Assembly (NCBI RefSeq): GCF_000177335.1 | Contig: NZ_ADFP01000097.1 | Coordinates: 1-53,111, forward strand | Source of the DNA: Pyramidobacter piscolens W5455 | Lineage (GTDB): Bacteria; Synergistota; Synergistia; Synergistales; Dethiosulfovibrionaceae | DNA length: 53,111 bases | Direction of reading: 5' to 3' | In this document: piece after piece, positions 18,508-26,298 of the stretch | Layout: every line of letters begins with the position of its first letter | How positions within the stretch are numbered: position 1 is the first letter of the stretch | Position numbers and translations under genes: made by a program | The notes under the pieces: generated by a model | The model's input: the letters and a program-made list of their open reading frames with translations, nothing else | The model's database searches: none | What the model was told of the DNA's origin: nothing

Positions 18508-19308
18508 CTACTTACGGCCAAAAAAATGGCGAAGACTGGCAAGGAAACCTTTGTCCATGCTCTCCACGTCGAGGAAGGGGACTTCCTCGCCCAGCAGCCG
18601 GCGCGCGATGTTGGTAAAAGCCGTCGCCGCCGGAGAGTTGGGCGAAAGCGTCAGAGGTTCGCCGTTGTTGGACGAACGCAACACCAGATCGTCCTCGGGC
18701 ACCACGCCGATCAGGGGCACGGAAAGAATGTCGAGCACATCGCCGACGCCGAGCATGTCGCCTTTGCGCATCATCTTCGGCACCAGACGGTTGATGATCA
18801 GATGGATCTGCTCTTTGCCCTGGGCCTCGAGCATGCCGATGATGCGGTCGGCGTCGCGCACGGGGGCTACGTCGGGCGTGGTCACCACGAGGGCTTCGGA
18901 GGCGCCGGCGGAGGCGTTTTTGAATCCCGACTCGATGCCGGCGGGGCAGTCGAAGAGGACGAATTCAAAGTCCTTCTTCAGCTCGTCGCTGAGGTTCTTC
19001 ATCTGCTCTTCGCTGACGCAGTCCTTCTGACGGGTCTGAGCCGTAGGCAACAGATAGAGTCCATCGACGCGCTTGTCGCGGATCAAAGCTTTCTTCAGCT
19101 CGCAGTTGCCTTCGACGACGTCGACCAGCGTATAGACAATGCGGTTTTCCAATCCGAGGATGATGTCGAGGTTACGAAGTCCCGTATCGCCGTCGACGAC
19201 CACGACTTTTTTGCCCAGCTTCGCCAAAGCCATGGAGATGTTAGCCGTCGTCGTCGTCTTGCCGACGCCGCCCTTTCCCGAAGTCACTACGATCACGCGT
19301 CCCGCCAT
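18508..19308 (-). CDS. minD: Septum site-determining ATPase MinD (core form)
   Basis: ParA/MinD ATPase of 266 residues that recruits MinC to the membrane and is cycled by MinE. The deviant Walker A box GKGGVGKTT is at residues 11-19, VVVVDGDTGLRNLDIILGLE follows (switch I/A'), Walker B is FVLFDCPAGIESGF, and the C-terminal membrane-targeting amphipathic helix is FLASLRHFFGRK. A strong AAAGGAGGAG lies before the ATG at 19308, which is the normal MinD N-terminus. The frame is open without a stop to 19650, see the next entry; a 380-residue form is possible. Confidence 0.95.
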   Translation of the reverse strand: MAGRVIVVTSGKGGVGKTTTTANISMALAKLGKKVVVVDGDTGLRNLDIILGLENRIVYTLVDVVEGNCELKKALIRDKRVDGLYLLPTAQTRQKDCVSEEQMKNLSDELKKDFEFVLFDCPAGIESGFKNASAGASEALVVTTPDVAPVRDADRIIGMLEAQGKEQIHLIINRLVPKMMRKGDMLGVGDVLDILSVPLIGVVPEDDLVLRSSNNGEPLTLSPNSPAATAFTNIARRLLGEEVPFLDVESMDKGFLASLRHFFGRK

Positions 19309-19650
19309 GGGGGATCTCCTCCTTTGAGTTCTTTCCGTCAATGCCGTTTTCTCCCCTGTCTCCGGTGCAGATTGCGACGTTCCGGAAACGTCGGGCCGTT
19401 TCGCTTTCTTTTCAGCCGGCGCCGCTTGGGGGACGTCAGGCTGATGTGCCGCCGTTACATTTTCCTCAGCGACGGAAACAATCGACTGTCCCGACTCGTT
19501 TGCGAGCCGTGTTGTTTCGGAAAGTTCCGGCTGCTTTTCGTTCTCCGCAGACCGCGCCACGGCTTGGGCCTGGCTTTTTCTTGCGGCGGCGATCAAAGCC
19601 TGCCTCTTTTCCAACTTGTTCTGCTTCTTCTGTCTGTCTTTTCTGCTCAT
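19309..19650 (-). other. In-frame upstream extension of minD (114 codons)
   Basis: This stretch continues the minD frame upstream with no stop. It starts at an ATG with AAAGG placed nine bases before it, 13 bases after the minC stop. The encoded segment begins with a very basic helix-like part (MSRKDRQKKQNKLEKRQ) followed by a Ser/Thr/Ala/Pro/Glu-rich low-complexity stretch up to QRRRSP before the MinD core. It may be a true N-terminal tail of a long MinD, or a small separate leader. All other gaps in this operon are short, so an untranslated 355-base gap would be unusual here. No domain recognised. Confidence 0.5.
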
Positions 19651-19663
19651 CAGGACTGCCTTT

Positions 19664-20332
19664 CTATTTTTCCCACGAGATATCGCTGGCTACAAAGACA
19701 CCGCCCTCCACGACAATCCGTACGGGCCTGCCCCACCAGGGCGAAGCCCCGGGCTCCATGGCGTTGCTGATCATGGAACCGATACGCAGCTGATTGGTCC
19801 GGTAGCTCAGCGTGATCACCGAAGCGCTGTTATCGCCGTTACATCCGGCGTGCACTTGCCCCTGAATGGCGCCAAGGACGATAATCGAGCCGGTGGCATT
19901 GATCTCGGCGCCGTGATGCAGGTCGCCCAGCATCAGCACATCTCCGTCATGCTGCAGCGCCTGTCCGCCGCGCAGAGGAATCGAGACGATCTTGAGAGTT
20001 CCCTGCGTCACCATGGGACGTTCCGAACCATCGACTTTAAATCCCAGCGACGCCAGATTTTCTTTCGTCGACGGCTCTTCAGCGCTCCACAGCGAGACGG
20101 AAAGGTTCATCGGGAAAATCACGTCGCGCAGCAGATCAAGCAGCCAGTTTCTCGGCACCTGAAGTTTCTTGAAATCAAAGACGATCTGATGGCCGGTCAC
20201 CATGCCCCCGGCATCGCGCAGCTCTCGCAGCACGTCCGGGATGCCCGGCAGGATCGCGCCTTCGAAGGCCACGCACACCGACGTGCCGCGTCCTTTGAAG
20301 CTGATTTCCTTCTTCTGTGAGGCAAGTTCCAT
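19664..20332 (-). CDS. minC: Septum site-determining protein MinC
   Basis: FtsZ-polymer inhibitor that is placed at the poles by MinD. 222 residues: an N-terminal FtsZ-antagonist domain (ISFKGRGTSVCVAFEG to about residue 90) and the C-terminal beta-helix that binds MinD, with SIPLRGGQALQHDGDVLMLG, LHHGAEINATGSIIVLGAIQGQVHAGCNGD and the RIGSMISN end. AAAGGA stands upstream of the ATG. It lies between mrdA (33-base gap) and the minD extension, making a minC-minD-minE order. Confidence 0.94.
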   Translation of the reverse strand: MELASQKKEISFKGRGTSVCVAFEGAILPGIPDVLRELRDAGGMVTGHQIVFDFKKLQVPRNWLLDLLRDVIFPMNLSVSLWSAEEPSTKENLASLGFKVDGSERPMVTQGTLKIVSIPLRGGQALQHDGDVLMLGDLHHGAEINATGSIIVLGAIQGQVHAGCNGDNSASVITLSYRTNQLRIGSMISNAMEPGASPWWGRPVRIVVEGGVFVASDISWEK

Positions 20333-20365
20333 CTATTTTTCCATTCCTTTCACTGAAATGCGGAT

Positions 20366-22144
20366 TTATCTTTCTTTCGTGCCACCATTTTCGTTCAGCA
20401 GAAAGCTCAGCAGCTGTCCAACCAGGGGGCCGGCCACCCGCCCGCCGCTCTCGCCGCCTTCGATGAAGCAGACGACGGCATAACGCGGCTTTGACGCCGG
20501 CGCATAACCGGCAAACACAGCATGATCCTTGCCGTGATCGTGCTGAACCGTACCGGTTTTGCCCGCGATTTCCACTCCGGACATTGCGGCGCGATGACCG
20601 GTGCCGCCTTTGGCAACCACCGCTCGCAATCCGGCCTTGACCAGTTTCAGATATTCCTGGCGAAGCCCGGTAGGTTGCCCTTCCACTTTGGCTGTTTTCA
20701 ACACGTGCGGACGATAGAAAATGCCGCCGTTGGCAATAGTCGCGTAGACGCTGGCCATCTGCAGCGGCGTAAGCAGTACAAAACCCTGCCCGATCGACAT
20801 GTTGACCGAGTCGCCCCGAAACCAGCCCTGATGCATCGCGTTCCTTTTCCAATCGGGACTGGGCAGAAGGCCTGCCGCCTCACCGGGAAGATCGATGCCC
20901 AGCGGACGACCGAGACTGAAGCGCTCTCCCACTTCATCATACCTTTTTACGCCGACCATTTGGCTGGTTTCGTAGAAATAAACATCGCACGAATCGCGCA
21001 ACGCATGCACGAAACTCTCGCGCCCATGCCCACCGCGTCGCCAGCAACGATACACGTTACTGCCAAGGCGGAAGACTCCGGAACAGTGAATCGCCGTGTT
21101 TTTGTCGACCACGCCGGACTCAAGCGCCGCATAGCCGGTTACCGCTTTAAATATGGAGCCGGGCGAGTACTGCCCGCTGATAGCCCGATTCAACAAGGGG
21201 CGAGAGGCGTCGAAGTTCAGGCCGGCCCATTCAGTCCCGGATACTCCCCACGCCAACGGATTCGGATCATAAGAAGGATTCGACCACATGACGACCACTT
21301 CGCCGTTGTTTACGTCGAGAGCCACCATTACGCCATTGTAATCCTTCATGAGATCCGAGGCATAACTTTGCGCGCTCAGATCGAGCGTCAGCGTCAGATC
21401 CTGTCCGATGCCCGGCATCGTTTCATTCAGCGTGCGGCGTTGGCGGCCGCGGGCGTCCACTTCTACCGCCCATTCGCCAATGGAGCCGCGCAAAACGTCT
21501 TCATAATATTTTTCTACGCCGGACTTACCGATCACGTCGCCGCCGATGTAGCTTTTGTTTTCATCAGTTTCGACGCTGCGCAGCTCCTGTTCGGAAATTT
21601 CGCCCACGTATCCCACCACGTGAGATGCCAGGGGACCGGCAGGATAGGTGCGGCGCCACACCGGCAACGGAAACAGCACTTCGGGAAATTCCGGATCTTC
21701 CATCAGGCTGGTCATTTGCAACAGCGTCAGATTCGAGACCAGCGAAATAGCCCGATACGGAGCCCAGTAAAGGTTTTTGATGCGCCGTTCGAGTTTCTCC
21801 GGATCATGAGGCAAACGGGCGCGCTGCAGGGCGCCAAGCAGCTTTTGTTTGACCTCGTCGCGCTGCAGGTCCAGCGGATAGCCCATGATATCGAACGTCA
21901 TCACGTTCAGAGCCAGCGGCAGTCCCTTGCGGTCATAGATCTGTCCGCGAGCCGGCGGCATGCGGATCAGCCGAAGGCGGTTTTTCAGTGCCAGCCCTAC
22001 GTAGCGGTCGGACCAGAGCACCTGAAAAAGCGCCAGCGCGGCAGCTAAAACCACAAAGGATCCGGTCGCGACGGCACGCCAGAAATTCAAGCGCGTGTCG
22101 GACAGCAGGCGCTGAGTCGGCTGTTCAGAAAGATTGGTCGTCAT
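20366..22144 (-). CDS. mrdA: Penicillin-binding protein 2 (elongasome transpeptidase)
   Basis: Class B PBP of 592 residues that crosslinks side-wall peptidoglycan and activates RodA. One transmembrane helix near 24-46 anchors it to the inner membrane, then the PBP dimerisation/allosteric domain (MPPARGQIYDRKG at 62-74), and the transpeptidase domain. The three active-site motifs are intact: Ser330-I-F-Lys333, Ser385-Cys-Asp387 (SxD in place of SxN, as in PBP2) and Lys529-Thr-Gly531. The ATG lies 20 bases inside mreD with GAGG upstream. The enzyme sits between mreD and minC in the shape cluster. Confidence 0.95.
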   Translation of the reverse strand: MTTNLSEQPTQRLLSDTRLNFWRAVATGSFVVLAAALALFQVLWSDRYVGLALKNRLRLIRMPPARGQIYDRKGLPLALNVMTFDIMGYPLDLQRDEVKQKLLGALQRARLPHDPEKLERRIKNLYWAPYRAISLVSNLTLLQMTSLMEDPEFPEVLFPLPVWRRTYPAGPLASHVVGYVGEISEQELRSVETDENKSYIGGDVIGKSGVEKYYEDVLRGSIGEWAVEVDARGRQRRTLNETMPGIGQDLTLTLDLSAQSYASDLMKDYNGVMVALDVNNGEVVVMWSNPSYDPNPLAWGVSGTEWAGLNFDASRPLLNRAISGQYSPGSIFKAVTGYAALESGVVDKNTAIHCSGVFRLGSNVYRCWRRGGHGRESFVHALRDSCDVYFYETSQMVGVKRYDEVGERFSLGRPLGIDLPGEAAGLLPSPDWKRNAMHQGWFRGDSVNMSIGQGFVLLTPLQMASVYATIANGGIFYRPHVLKTAKVEGQPTGLRQEYLKLVKAGLRAVVAKGGTGHRAAMSGVEIAGKTGTVQHDHGKDHAVFAGYAPASKPRYAVVCFIEGGESGGRVAGPLVGQLLSFLLNENGGTKER

Positions 22145-22607
22145 GAAGGTGAAACCTCAAAAGTGCCGAAAATGTCAGCACCACGGCGTTCGCGATCCAT
22201 TGCACGCCGATGACGAGCCCCATTCGACCGGCTAAGACGCCGGTATCCCAAAAGAGCAGTCGCGACAACGTCATCACGGCGCAGAGCGACGTCGTAATGA
22301 CCACATAGGGCAACGTCCGACGGTTGGCCGCGGGAATCTGGAACCACGCCCAATGCGCAACCAAAACCGCCGCCGTATAAAGAGCTCCATATAATCCCGG
22401 CACTCCGATCCAGCGCAGGTCCATCAGCAAACCGCCGCACAGCGCCGCGGCGAACCACCGCCACGGCACGCTCAGCTGCTTCTCCTGAGTCACGCACCAG
22501 ATCAACATCATCAAATAGATTTCCGGCGCCAGAAAGGTCTGAGTCATCATGATCTGCACAATGTCCTGAGCGTACCAGCCGAAAATCAGCGCCAGAAAAT
22601 TTTTCAT
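22125..22607 (-). CDS. mreD: Rod shape-determining protein MreD
   Basis: Small hydrophobic protein of 160 residues with about five transmembrane segments, encoded between mreC and mrdA, the usual position of MreD. Recognisable features are the PEIYLMMLIWCVT segment and the GLLMDLRWIGVPGLYGA segment, equivalent to the typical G-x-x-x-D loop of MreD. It links MreC to PBP2/RodA in the membrane. The start overlaps the mreC stop (ATGA), and its end overlaps mrdA. Assignment relies on context as much as on sequence, since MreD is poorly conserved. Confidence 0.88.
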   Translation of the reverse strand: MKNFLALIFGWYAQDIVQIMMTQTFLAPEIYLMMLIWCVTQEKQLSVPWRWFAAALCGGLLMDLRWIGVPGLYGALYTAAVLVAHWAWFQIPAANRRTLPYVVITTSLCAVMTLSRLLFWDTGVLAGRMGLVIGVQWIANAVVLTFSALLRFHLHDDQSF

Positions 22608-23380
22608 GGCTGCAAACCTCCCAGCACAGACACATATTGAAGTCTGAACAGATCGGCGCCCGTTTTGACGCGAAATTCATCGACGCCCGCCGTCACCGTC
22701 CGGCGTTCGGAAGTCAGTTCGCCCACCGGCAAGCCGACCGGCAAACGACTGCCCAGTACCGTGAGAATCTTCATCCCCGGCTTGTAATCTCCGTCGGAAG
22801 GCAGATACCTGACCCACACGCCGCCTTCGTTATCCCCCGTAACAACGCCGATTTCACGCGTCTCTTCCACGACCACGGGAACATAAAAGCCCGCGCTGGT
22901 AATCAAACGCACCCAGGAGCTGCCGCCGCTCTGCGAAGTGATCACGCCGACCAGATCGGAACCGTCGAGCACGGCGCAGCCGGGATCGTATTTCTCGGCG
23001 CCGGTGCCGATGCGAAGTTCTTCCCACCACATGCCGGGGTCGCGAAAAATGATCGGGAAACGATTGCCGGGGCGGGCGCGCCGTTTGAACTCCGCCGAGA
23101 TTTTTTCTCCCGATTGCAGACGCAGCGCGCGATTCTCTTCGCGCAACTCCTCCAGCTCCATCAGCAGATCCCGGCGTTCCGAGGTCCAACGACGAAACCG
23201 CTCGACGCGATCGATCACAAAGACTGCCGGTTTCTCAAGCGGTGCCAGCACCGATGCGGTTATATCCATGGCATGGCGCGTCCGCTCGCCTCCAGTCGCT
23301 CCCAGGGCGAGAAGCACGCAGGCGACGACGCAGATCAGGCCGATAACCAACTCCCGCTCAAAGTTCCAACGCTCTGCCAT
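22604..23380 (-). CDS. mreC: Rod shape-determining protein MreC
   Basis: Bitopic periplasmic elongasome scaffold of 258 residues: a short cytoplasmic start, one transmembrane helix (about 11-27), a coiled coil (MELEELREENRALRLQ) and two beta domains with the MreC-typical AVLDGSDLVGVITSQSGGSSWVRLITS and FYVPVVVEE stretches, ending in the KTGADLFRLQYVSV strand. It follows mreB by 12 bases and overlaps mreD. The ribosome-binding site is weak, as expected for coupled translation. Confidence 0.93.
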   Translation of the reverse strand: MAERWNFERELVIGLICVVACVLLALGATGGERTRHAMDITASVLAPLEKPAVFVIDRVERFRRWTSERRDLLMELEELREENRALRLQSGEKISAEFKRRARPGNRFPIIFRDPGMWWEELRIGTGAEKYDPGCAVLDGSDLVGVITSQSGGSSWVRLITSAGFYVPVVVEETREIGVVTGDNEGGVWVRYLPSDGDYKPGMKILTVLGSRLPVGLPVGELTSERRTVTAGVDEFRVKTGADLFRLQYVSVLGGLQP

Positions 23381-23392
23381 GATCGGGACTCG

Positions 23393-24439
23393 TTAGAGCT
23401 GACTCTTGTGGACGGTCGTAAGGATCCTTTTCATTTCTCCTAAATTCTGCAGCGTCAGGCCCACGCCGTTGGCGACCGCGTGGATGGGATCTTCGGAAAG
23501 GATCACGGGGGCGTTCAGCACTCGCGTCAGTTTTTCCGGCAGGCCGCGCAGCTGCGAAGCGCCGCCGGTCAGCACGATGCCGTTGTCCACGATGTCGCGG
23601 GAAAGTTCCGGGGGCGTCTGTTCGAGGGCCACTTTCACCATGTCCTCGATGCGGGACACGATCGGCAACAGCACTTCGCGGACTTCCACCGAACTGACGC
23701 GGCTCACCTTGGGCAAGCCGTCGGCCAGGTCGCGCCCCTTCACTTCCATCTCCAGTTCTTCCTTGAGCGGCAGCACCGAACCGATCTCGTTCTTCGTGTT
23801 TTCGGCCGTGCTCTCGCCGATCAGCAGCGCGTGCTTCTGCCGGAACAGGCCGATGATCGCCTCGTCCATGCTGTCGCCGGCGATGCGCAGCGAATTGCTC
23901 ACCACCAGGCCGCCGAGAGAGATGACAGCCACTTCGCTGGTTCCGGAACCGATGTCGAGCACCATGCTGCCCTCCGGCGCGTTGATCGGCAGTCCGGCGC
24001 CAAGCGCCGCCGCCAGCGGCTCGTCGAGAATGTACGCTTCGCGGGCGCCGGCGCCCAGAGCAGCGTCGACGACGGCGCGGCGCTCGACCTCGGTCACCCG
24101 GGCGGGCACCGAGACGACGACCTGCGGATTGGAAAAATGTCCGACCGTGCAGGCTTTGGAGATAAAATGGCGCAGCACGGCTTCGGTCATGTCGAAATTG
24201 GCGATGACACCGTCGCGCAACGGTCGGATCACCGAAACGCCCATCGGCGTTTTGCCGATCATCGCCTTCGCCTCGTGACCGTAAGCGATTACCTCCACGC
24301 CGCCGCGCGGCAGCTTGCGCACCGCCACACAGGAAGGCTCGTCGAAGACGATTCCCCGATCGCTCTGAAAAACAACGACATTGGCAGTGCCAAGATCGAT
24401 GCCCACGCCAACGCCGCCGGATCTTCCGAAAAGAGCCAC
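23393..24439 (-). CDS. mreB: Rod shape-determining actin-like protein MreB
   Basis: Bacterial actin that orients the cell-elongation machinery on the membrane. 348 residues with phosphate-1 loop GVGIDLGTANVVVF, connect-1 and phosphate-2 DIGSGTSEVAVISLGG and the adenosine motif IVLTGGASQLRGL in the right order. The N-terminal ALFGRSGG may be the membrane-binding tip. The start codon is GTG (24439), preceded by AGGAGG. It heads the mreBCD-mrdA-minCDE-rodA block, 47 bases after radC. Confidence 0.97.
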   Translation of the reverse strand: MALFGRSGGVGVGIDLGTANVVVFQSDRGIVFDEPSCVAVRKLPRGGVEVIAYGHEAKAMIGKTPMGVSVIRPLRDGVIANFDMTEAVLRHFISKACTVGHFSNPQVVVSVPARVTEVERRAVVDAALGAGAREAYILDEPLAAALGAGLPINAPEGSMVLDIGSGTSEVAVISLGGLVVSNSLRIAGDSMDEAIIGLFRQKHALLIGESTAENTKNEIGSVLPLKEELEMEVKGRDLADGLPKVSRVSSVEVREVLLPIVSRIEDMVKVALEQTPPELSRDIVDNGIVLTGGASQLRGLPEKLTRVLNAPVILSEDPIHAVANGVGLTLQNLGEMKRILTTVHKSQL

Positions 24440-24486
24440 GATTGTTCCTCCTCAACAGTTCTTTTTCCGCGCGGAAAAGAACGATT

Positions 24487-25206
24487 TCACGGTTTTACCG
24501 CGGCAGCATTCAACACAACATCTTTGCCCGTGCTGCCGTCGCCAGGAATGCGCCGGATTCTGCCGCCACCGGCAATGTAATGTCCGTAATAACCGATTTG
24601 AAGCACCTGAAGCATTCTTGCCACCGAGCGTGACAGAAAAAGATCGTCGTCGCTCGGCGTCAGGTCGCCGTCGGGATGGTTGTGCACAAGCGCCAGCGCC
24701 GCGCAGTTCAGCCGCACGGCGCGGCGCATCAGATAGGGAGCGTCCAGCATGGCGCCGTCGACGCCGCCGTACGAGAGGCGTTCGTCCGCAATCGGAACGT
24801 CTTTGCGATCCAGATAGATAGCGATGATGAACTCGCGTTCGTCCGCCGACAGCTGCATGGTCCAAAAATCAAGACGGCTTTTCAGGCTGTCGCGGCGTTC
24901 TTCTTCGCCGGTCGCCCGCCGCCCCAGCTCGAGCGCCGCCAGCAGCGTCACTGCCTTGGCGAGGCCAATTCCTTTGACGCCGTCGTAAGGGCGGTTTCGC
25001 CCCGCCAGCTCCAAGGCGTGAGCGCGAGACAGATTTTTCAGAGAGCCGTATTTGTTCAACAGCTCCCGCGACATTTCGATCACGTTGCAGCCCTCGCGCC
25101 CCGTACCGAAAAGAATCGCCAGCAGTTCCTCCGTCTTCAGCGCCTCGGGGCCGCGGGTCACAAGCCGTTCGCGCGGGCGTTCGCTGGCGTTCATCTCGAG
25201 CGCCAT
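24487..25206 (-). CDS. radC: RadC family JAB-domain protein
   Basis: A 239-residue protein with a helix-hairpin-helix-like N-terminal part (GVKGIGLAKAVTLLAALELGRR) and a C-terminal JAB/MPN metal-binding domain with the motif HNHPDGDLTPSDDD (H-x-H-x10-D), typical of RadC/YeeS. Despite the name a role in recombinational repair is not established. RadC next to mreB is a frequent arrangement in bacteria. AAGGG precedes the ATG at 25206; ATG 25194 is possible. Only four bases separate it from the upstream hydrolase, and 47 from mreB. Confidence 0.94.
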   Translation of the reverse strand: MALEMNASERPRERLVTRGPEALKTEELLAILFGTGREGCNVIEMSRELLNKYGSLKNLSRAHALELAGRNRPYDGVKGIGLAKAVTLLAALELGRRATGEEERRDSLKSRLDFWTMQLSADEREFIIAIYLDRKDVPIADERLSYGGVDGAMLDAPYLMRRAVRLNCAALALVHNHPDGDLTPSDDDLFLSRSVARMLQVLQIGYYGHYIAGGGRIRRIPGDGSTGKDVVLNAAAVKP

Positions 25207-25210
25207 CGGT

Positions 25211-25840
25211 TCAGCCCTTCAAAAAAGGATTCCATTCGCGCTCTTTTTGGAGCGTCGTCTCGGGACCATGACCGGGAAGCACAGGCATGTCGCCTGCAAT
25301 GGCGTTGAGACGGGCCAGCGAACGGGACATGGCCTCGCGGTCGCCGCCGGTCAGATCGGTGCGGCCAATGCTGCGGGCAAAAAGCGTGTCGCCGGAGACG
25401 AGCAGTTTTTCCCCGTCCTGTTCGGCGACGTAACAGGTGCTGCCCGGCGTGTGCCCCGGCGTGTGCAGAGCCGTCAGCGAGATGCCGCCGACGGAAAAAA
25501 CGTCTCCGTCGCGCACAAGGCGGTCGGGCTGCACCGCCTCGATCTCGTAGCCGAACTCGCCGGCCAGGTTCCTGTTGGGATCCGCGAGCAACGGTTCGTC
25601 GTCCGCCGGCGCGTACAGCACGGCGCCGGTCGCTTTTTTCAGCGCTGCGCAGCCAAGGATGTGATCCATATGGCAGTGGGTCAGAACGATCGCCGCCAAC
25701 TTCAGCCGTTCGTTGCGCAGGTAAGCAAGCACGTCGGCTGGATCGCCCCCGGCGTCGATGCAGAAGGCCGTGCCGCGGTCGTCGTCGATCACGTAGGAAT
25801 TGGTCCACAGCGGGCCAAGAGGAATACGTTTGTAATTCAT
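25211..25840 (-). CDS. Metallo-beta-lactamase-fold hydrolase (glyoxalase II-like)
   Basis: Compact MBL-fold hydrolase of 209 residues. Both metal sites are complete: THCHMDH with His55, His57, Asp59 and His60, then His130 (TPGHTPGS), Asp151 (SGDTLF) and His191 (LPGHGPET). It belongs to the short hydroxyacylglutathione-hydrolase-like group that lacks the glutathione-binding C-terminal domain, so the substrate is unknown; a thioester or related small molecule is likely. The start overlaps the dtd stop (ATGA) and it is followed by radC four bases later. Confidence 0.88.
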   Translation of the reverse strand: MNYKRIPLGPLWTNSYVIDDDRGTAFCIDAGGDPADVLAYLRNERLKLAAIVLTHCHMDHILGCAALKKATGAVLYAPADDEPLLADPNRNLAGEFGYEIEAVQPDRLVRDGDVFSVGGISLTALHTPGHTPGSTCYVAEQDGEKLLVSGDTLFARSIGRTDLTGGDREAMSRSLARLNAIAGDMPVLPGHGPETTLQKEREWNPFLKG

Positions 25841-26295
25841 GACTCTTTCTCTCTCTCCGGAGTATCGATAATCAACGTGACAGGTCCGTCATTGACGATA
25901 TTCACCGTCATCATGGTCTGAAACACGCCCGTTTCGGCGGGAATGCCCCGCGCGCGGACGCATGCGACGAACTTTTCGTAAAGCGCGTTCGCCTGTTCGG
26001 GGCGCGCCGCCTCCGAAAAGGACGGGCGGCGGCCGCGGCGGCAGTCGCCGTACAGCGTAAACTGGGAAACGATCAGCATCGCTCCGCCCACGTCGGCCAG
26101 CGAACGATTCAATTTGCCGTTTTCGTCTTCGAACACGCGCAGTTCCGCGATTTTATCGGCCAGCCAACGGGCGTCGGCTTCGGTATCGCCGTGCGTCACG
26201 CCCAGCAGCACGCAGAAGCCCCTGCCGATGGCGCCGACGCGAGCGCCTTCGGAATCGACGGAGGACGAGGTCACCCTCTGCACCACAGCTCTCAT
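25837..26295 (-). CDS. dtd: D-aminoacyl-tRNA deacylase
   Basis: Homodimeric proofreading enzyme (152 residues) that removes D-amino acids and glycine from mischarged tRNA. The family N-terminus [13 protein letters not shown], the active-site strand [19 protein letters not shown] and the cross-subunit Gly-cisPro motif in [10 protein letters not shown] are all present. It lies three bases after rel, and its end overlaps the metallo-hydrolase. Adjacent rel and dtd genes are widespread in bacteria. Confidence 0.97.
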   Translation of the reverse strand: MRAVVQRVTSSSVDSEGARVGAIGRGFCVLLGVTHGDTEADARWLADKIAELRVFEDENGKLNRSLADVGGAMLIVSQFTLYGDCRRGRRPSFSEAARPEQANALYEKFVACVRARGIPAETGVFQTMMTVNIVNDGPVTLIIDTPEREKES

Positions 26296-26298
26296 GCT

